From Kiritimatiellia bacterium (lineage in GTDB: Bacteria; Verrucomicrobiota; Kiritimatiellia; RFP12; UBA1067): DNA of 6,788 bases. The notes beneath the pieces are model-generated. The model worked only from the letters and a program-made list of their open reading frames with translations. It did no database searches and had not been told where the DNA came from. Shown piece by piece: positions 6,301-6,788 of this stretch. The stretch covers positions 1 to 6,788 of the forward strand of contig JAEDMN010000179.1 in NCBI GenBank assembly GCA_016302985.1, read 5' to 3'. A program made the position numbers and the translations under genes. The stretch's first letter is position 1; the number at the start of each line of letters is the position of its first letter.

Positions 6301-6767
6301 CGGGCGCGCTCGCGACGCAGCACGCCGAGGCGCGGATCGGCGCCCTCGGCCTCGCGTCGGGCGCGGCCTTCACGCTCGCGCCGGCGGTGGGCATCGTGTC
6401 GGAGACGGCCTACACGCTTGCGGCCGACGTGCTGGCGACGGCGCCGGGGGCGACGATCGCGATCCAGCCGAACGGCGCGCAGCCGGGCACGCTCGTCGTC
6501 GGCACGCTCGACGCGCGCGCGGGCGGCCCCGTGACGGTGACGGGCGGGCGCCTGGCGGCGCCGGACGGCGCGCTCACGCTCATCGTCGCGACGCCGACGG
6601 AGAGGGGCGTCACGCCGCTCCTCGACCTGCGCGCGAGCGCGTGGACGGGGCCGCTCGCGATCACGGTCGTGGACGGCGCGGGCGCGCCCGTCAAGGGCAA
6701 GGCGTACCTCTCCGGCGGCGTCCTGAAGTTCGATACGACGACGGGCACGGCGCTCATCCTGCGCTAG
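216..6767 (+). CDS. giant secreted LamG / PATR beta-helix / PA14 / L-type-lectin-like protein
   Basis: This gene encodes 2,183 residues, complete from ATG 216 to TAG 6765-6767. The start is chosen by the strong Shine-Dalgarno and the signal peptide directly after it. Domain order is: signal peptide 1-29; LamG-like 35-263; WVGADG...NWSQGRVP lead-in 269-289; glycine-rich beta rungs 366-515; PATR-type repeats between 558 and 1145; PA14 at 1168-1319; PATR 1385-1417; PA14 at 1443-1592; PATR 1651-1683 and more rungs; L-type-lectin-like 1813-2012; beta-rich tail to 2183. PATR units usually form right-handed beta-helix stalks, and LamG, PA14 and L-type lectin folds commonly bind glycans, so I infer an extracellular adhesin or polysaccharide-binding protein. 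No catalytic motif was recognised. There is no autotransporter barrel, PEP-CTERM, LPXTG or lipobox, so its surface retention is unexplained. No neighbour is visible to give operon context. I know no gene symbol for it. The reading frame and overall class are secure; the biological role is inference. Confidence 0.95.
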   Translation: MKRMNGGRKSGFMRVAWACGALWCGGAAALEKAGDLLIDLDAARVADGADGAAPGAIPNAGVVGGVFVPCAGETGAIYAADVAGRPAFIFPGTAGIMTNTVLPDARVTGNAPWSVEAWVYTVDIQPSSSEETYFSWTPREGLESNDRTVMECRYGRDNNNAFEHYTSNGEWDGHMPLAGVWHHLCATYGADGVERVYVDGHPRSSKTHALRLAADGAFTLGGVWVRGGAYWGHPFSGALAKLRVHAGTLTAAQVRANFLAEVGTSLNRWVGADGADWQEAANWSQGRVPANEAVIDAGGRARVAQDAAVASLQLPEGHLEVAGATLAVTGAVDDVLCAMGAAASLAVTDGALYNVGSNIHMALSAQGGTGDVTVGAGGRLLAGRDLIVARAGGTGTLTVGAGGFAGASNGWTYASVGAGAKGRIVVDGGTVSNGVSGTKRLVVSTGQGEGELVLNAGVVYMADDVQLSPVTDQTVGRGTLRLNGGRLRTGAVTAGSATNVVHFNGGVLEALKSGTLVPANLTDAFVDAGGLVVEVPEGLAATVAASLAPAPGAAQTPLCKRGAGRLVLSGANTVAAPWTLEAGSLVFATPDALEHVTRIDAAAGTALAAPWAGGIPALLARLDAAAEVRLVLMEENAADDVDLSARPKTTFATEGTFAYTGVYTPSAGATDLAFDVADGTMTYAGAVGGETRLVVTGTAQGRLVLTGANTATGGLAVDAATVVFASADAVPPEGRLALTSHARLDFADEQDLGAIVPRVVAGSDGLLVVCRPTEQKADLNLAHVPDLVLGVHGTNVVCSGTITPGGGAYRFGGGNLPYNSFYRGFTVTQPLADAGGATRVELSDPGLVALPAASTYSGGTHISGGAALYVEADVFGAVPAEADPENIVLDNGILRGGQATVEIPATRGMTVAAGGGRIHEWGLGAMTFRGDLHGEGPLTVSDSGLVTFGGAANDYTGALKVSEGGQVQIGTGDTFSWDAGTGAQVDGTLILKTDADRTLGQTFTGGGTLCKEGAGTLTLAGRQEAATTEVKAGTLRVAGPEVIATAAGKGVLCVRKGGTFETDGQALAVAALAGDGCVANGSGTAAELRVGSESRTVAGEFAGTLADTLTLVKTGANTQTLSQASASAPALARARVEAGVLALARSQRVGRVEMAGGALRVAGVQTGLTGRYYLSVTDVSPANLASLEAIAAFEAARVPDLVESSFATFGETFHSGQSGEKFPKDYRWKDFYVVIWRGYFIAPEAGDWTFALQSDDGSVLYLDGEKVVDNNSDHGWDSNNQRVTTRRTVALEKGAHEIVIGFYEKSGQNAVAAWLTRPGAAEDEALPQALLFDEAPSSAVTVEALTGDAGRIEFPEAGFATLVLAEAGDWTLRAPLCGGNEQTTLRKEGAGTLTLAAGSGSYAGVVDVRAGALALGRAGQAGHVRLADGTSLVVQDDTAAGPGLRAAYYSEVTSFDYTAWATYETMLADFAARTPSVETTSASFGETLDTGADGARFHGAYAKTDRFLLKLEGGIRLDRSGAWQFAVDSDDGAAVWIDGKLVVGRCWDTGPSGNFGSKGNPVELDAGLHEIVVVFREAGGGQCLRVAMKGPGDASFAYIPQTKLTQSRTALTGLSGAATSRVDLGTRALYLEQKAETVFAGRLAGTASARLLKDGAAACTLSGDLSDFQGTLQVDGGELRLASGGTMEVAALAGAPTGTLVVDGGTDVRVLASSFRGKVDVRNGTFTVVTEETVLLSGFCGSLTGETLAVDGAGALYFDLPTGALGAKTVRLAGGATGRIANAAQLGGADVALAGGTLLLQREVAAGDVTLADFSDSSEWQFNGVAEEATDGFMLTPCEGTKAGTVFRKTPVDVAQGWLAAFSYTATTNGQSAPADGFAFMLQNQGATACGGTGGCLGGAVNESGRDVVKPAVAVMTSIYNSLQMGVYTNGVPLFRESVPGIDRLKPIAYTVTYDGAMLTLRAEQGGAVYERACAVDLTGVLGGAQAHVGFTAGTGGSIARQVVAGFRMSAAAETDAQFAATRVDVDGAGALATQHAEARIGALGLASGAAFTLAPAVGIVSETAYTLAADVLATAPGATIAIQPNGAQPGTLVVGTLDARAGGPVTVTGGRLAAPDGALTLIVATPTERGVTPLLDLRASAWTGPLAITVVDGAGAPVKGKAYLSGGVLKFDTTTGTALILR
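318..1004 (+). other. LamG-like (concanavalin A-like) jelly-roll domain
   Basis: Residues about 35-263. Typical LamG-like landmarks are visible in order: an opening LIDLDA strand, APWSVEAWVY in the middle, GVWHHLCATY followed by VERVYVDG, then FSGALAKLRVHAG and a closing LTAAQVRANFLAE. Bacterial domains of this family (PF13385 type) are often carbohydrate- or surface-binding modules. No specific ligand residues can be assigned. An Asn-rich loop (RDNNNAFEHYTSNGEWDG) precedes the HH strand. Confidence 0.85.
1020..1082 (+). other. WxG...NWSxGxxP lead-in motif
   Basis: Residues 269-289 carry WVGADGADW followed by AANWSQGRVP. This motif commonly introduces beta-helical regions in PEP-CTERM and autotransporter-associated bacterial proteins and marks the step from the LamG domain into the repeat stalk. 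Confidence 0.7.
1311..1760 (+). repeat. beta-helix rungs, T5SS/PEP-CTERM-associated repeat type
   Basis: Residues about 366-515 hold five similar rungs of about 25-30 residues. Their signature lines are GGTGDVTVGAGG (367), GGTGTLTVGAGG (392), GAKGRIVVDGG (419), GQGEGELVLNAG (446) and GRGTLRLNGG (476). The G-x-G-x-h-x-V-x-x-G-G pattern resembles the TIGR04393-type repeat found in passenger-like secreted proteins. The expected structure is a parallel beta-helix. Confidence 0.75.
1887..2240 (+). repeat. PATR-spacer module, copy 1
   Basis: Residues 558-675. A PATR unit (LCKRGAGRLVLSGANT ... LEAGSLVFA, 558-588) is followed by a linker and a spacer (618-675) ending in GTFAYTGVYTPSAGATDLAF. It aligns almost without gaps to copy 2 at 695-814: both spacers begin exactly 60 residues after their PATR unit. 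Residues 525-550 just before it (FVDAGGLVVEV...) are the usual strand pair leading into such a unit. Confidence 0.75.
2298..2657 (+). repeat. PATR-spacer module, copy 2
   Basis: Residues 695-814. PATR unit VVTGTAQGRLVLTGANTATG ... VVFA (695-725), linker, then a spacer (755-814) that ends GTITPGGGAYRFGGG. The TPxGxxYRxGGG ending is a familiar feature of verrucomicrobial PATR proteins. The period against copy 1 is 137 residues (411 bases). Confidence 0.75.
2733..2825 (+). repeat. PATR-type unit 3
   Basis: Residues 840-870, with TYSGGTHISGGAALYV as the second half of the repeat. It continues into VLDNGILRGG and ATRGMTVAAGGG (about 890-918), which match the strand pattern that usually follows a PATR unit. 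Confidence 0.65.
3018..3125 (+). repeat. PATR-type unit 4 (diverged)
   Basis: Residues 935-970: EGPLTVSDSGLVTFGG, then NDYTGALKVSEGGQVQIG. The usual KxGxGTLTLSG half is eroded to SDSGLVTFGG, but the NxYTGxxxVxxGxxxIG half is clear. Confidence 0.6.
3240..3332 (+). repeat. PATR unit 5
   Basis: Residues 1009-1039: LCKEGAGTLTLAG then EVKAGTLRVAG. This is the closest match in the protein to the canonical repeat (PF12951/TIGR02601 type). Confidence 0.8.
3244..3276 (+). repeat. 33-bp near-identical DNA repeat, copy A
   Basis: This stretch of PATR unit 5 matches 4372-4404 in PATR unit 7 at 31 of 33 bases. Both differences are silent (GCG/GCA, CTC/CTT), and it encodes the KEGAGTLTLA core. Confidence 0.85.
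3546..4364 (+). repeat. PATR-PA14 module, copy 1
   Basis: Residues 1111-1384. A PATR unit (LVKTGANTQTLSQ ... VEAGVLALAR, 1111-1145), a short VGRVEMAGGALRV strand, the first PA14 domain (1168-1319), then a stretch leading into the next PATR unit. Copy 2 starts 274 residues later with the same order and nearly the same internal offsets (PA14 at +57 here, +58 in copy 2). Confidence 0.8.
3717..4172 (+). other. PA14 domain 1
   Basis: Residues 1168-1319. Landmarks are LTGRYYLSV at the start, VVIWRGYFIAPEAGDWTFAL, SDDGSVLYLDGEKVVDN, then ALEKGAHEIVIGFYE and AAWLTRPG at the end. Length (152) is normal for the family. The Asp pair D1255-D1256 in SDDG matches the position of the calcium- and sugar-binding Asp dyad of PA14/GLEYA-type lectins, so glycan binding is plausible. 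The substrate is unknown. Confidence 0.9.
4372..4404 (+). repeat. 33-bp near-identical DNA repeat, copy B
   Basis: Partner of 3244-3276, lying in the first part of PATR unit 7 at the start of the second PATR-PA14 module. Confidence 0.85.
4542..4991 (+). other. PA14 domain 2
   Basis: Residues 1443-1592. Landmarks are GLRAAYYSEV, LEGGIRLDRSGAWQFAVD, SDDGAAVWIDGKLVVG, then ELDAGLHEIVVVFRE and VAMKGPG. The Asp dyad D1530-D1531 is kept. The loop after the dyad (RCWDTGPSGNFGSKG) differs strongly from that of domain 1 (NNSDHGWDSNNQ), suggesting a different ligand. Confidence 0.9.
5166..5264 (+). repeat. PATR unit 8
   Basis: Residues 1651-1683: LLKDGAAACTLSGDLSDFQG then VDGGELRLAS. It is followed to residue 1812 by further glycine-rich strands (LVVDGGTDVRV, VDVRNGTFTVV, LAVDGAGALYF, VRLAGGATGRI, VALAGGTLLLQ), which probably continue the beta-helix up to the lectin domain. 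Confidence 0.7.
5652..6251 (+). other. L-type (legume-like) lectin-like domain
   Basis: Residues 1813-2012, about 200 long and close to the usual size. Landmarks are DFSDSSEWQFNG at the start, GWLAAFSYTAT, ADGFAFMLQNQG (D1876), a GGTGGCLGG loop (1891-1899), VVKPAVAVMTSIYN, YTVTYDGAMLTLRAEQ, and AHVGFTAGTGG at the end. The DGxAFxLQ, GGxGGxLG and HVGFTAxTG lines fit bacterial L-type lectin domains. The strand that usually reads VEFDT reads VMTSI here, so the usual metal ligands seem absent. Four cysteines (1838, 1890, 1896, 1974) could form disulfides. Confidence 0.8.
6252..6764 (+). other. beta-rich C-terminal tail without known anchor
   Basis: Residues 2013-2183. It is rich in Ala, Gly, Thr and Val, with strand-like segments such as IGALGLASGAAFTLAP, PGTLVVGTLDA and VTVTGGRLAAP, and ends AYLSGGVLKFDTTTGTALILR. 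There is no aromatic-ended barrel strand, no PEP-CTERM tripartite end, no LPXTG and no terminal hydrophobic helix. It may be the cap of the beta-helix or an unrecognised secretion or anchoring module. Confidence 0.5.
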
Positions 6768-6775
6768 GCGCGCGG

Positions 6776-6781
6776 AAAGGA
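6776..6781 (+). promoter_or_regulatory. possible Shine-Dalgarno of a gene beginning after the window
   Basis: AAAGGA lies nine bases after the TAG stop and seven bases before the window end, a suitable distance for a start codon just beyond the last base. If so, the next gene follows closely and may be co-transcribed. No terminator is visible in the 21 bases available. Confidence 0.3.
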
Positions 6782-6788
6782 ATTCTCC

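Noticed and set aside
825..6323. An 1,832-codon open frame on the minus strand
   Set aside because: It is a shadow of the GC-rich codon bias of the plus-strand gene. Its product is dominated by Arg, Ala, Val and His with no domain pattern, whereas the plus strand has clear domains throughout.
6700..6767. C-terminal autotransporter barrel, PEP-CTERM or LPXTG anchor
   Set aside because: None of the required features is present: no barrel-length domain with a terminal aromatic residue, no PEP plus hydrophobic helix plus basic end, and no LPXTG.

Overview
The window is almost entirely one very large gene. It encodes a predicted secreted protein of 2,183 residues (216-6767, + strand), preceded by about 215 bases of upstream sequence and followed by 21 bases after the stop. 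No RNA gene, insertion sequence or CRISPR array is visible. The gene is very GC-rich (about 73-80 % in the lines I counted), while part of the upstream region is much lower (37 of 80 bases at 61-140, 46 %). High GC, a clear Shine-Dalgarno, a sigma-70-like promoter and a protein built of LamG, autotransporter-associated beta-strand repeats (PATR), PA14 and L-type-lectin-like domains without an outer-membrane barrel together suggest the PVC group, most likely Kiritimatiellota or another Verrucomicrobiota relative. This taxonomic placement is inference from architecture and composition, not from a marker gene.

Layout. Bases 1-54 hold nothing I can name. From 55 to 215 there is a candidate extended -10 promoter (79-108), a perfect 10-bp palindrome (125-134), a 7-bp perfect inverted repeat able to form a hairpin (140-157) and a strong Shine-Dalgarno (203-209). 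A short reading frame (55-219) overlaps the big gene by ATGA and is reported only as a weak possibility.

Protein, in order: signal peptide (residues 1-29); LamG-like jelly roll (35-263); a WxG...NWSxGxxP lead-in (269-289); a run of short beta-helix rungs of the T5SS/PEP-CTERM-associated type (about 366-515); two tandem copies of a roughly 137-residue PATR-plus-spacer module (558-675 and 695-814); three further PATR-type units (840-1039); two tandem copies of a roughly 270-residue module made of PATR plus PA14 (1111-1384 and 1385-1650); a last PATR unit and rungs (1651-1812); an L-type-lectin-like jelly roll (1813-2012); and a beta-rich tail (2013-2183) with no recognisable anchor.

Reading: the protein looks like a long beta-helical stalk carrying four separate putative glycan-binding jelly-roll or PA14 domains, exported by the Sec route and probably acting at the cell surface or outside the cell as an adhesin or polysaccharide-binding protein. 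No catalytic domain was recognised. Points worth a second look are the two scales of internal duplication, a lectin domain that seems to lack the usual metal ligands, the missing surface anchor, and the dyad-symmetric elements between promoter and gene.
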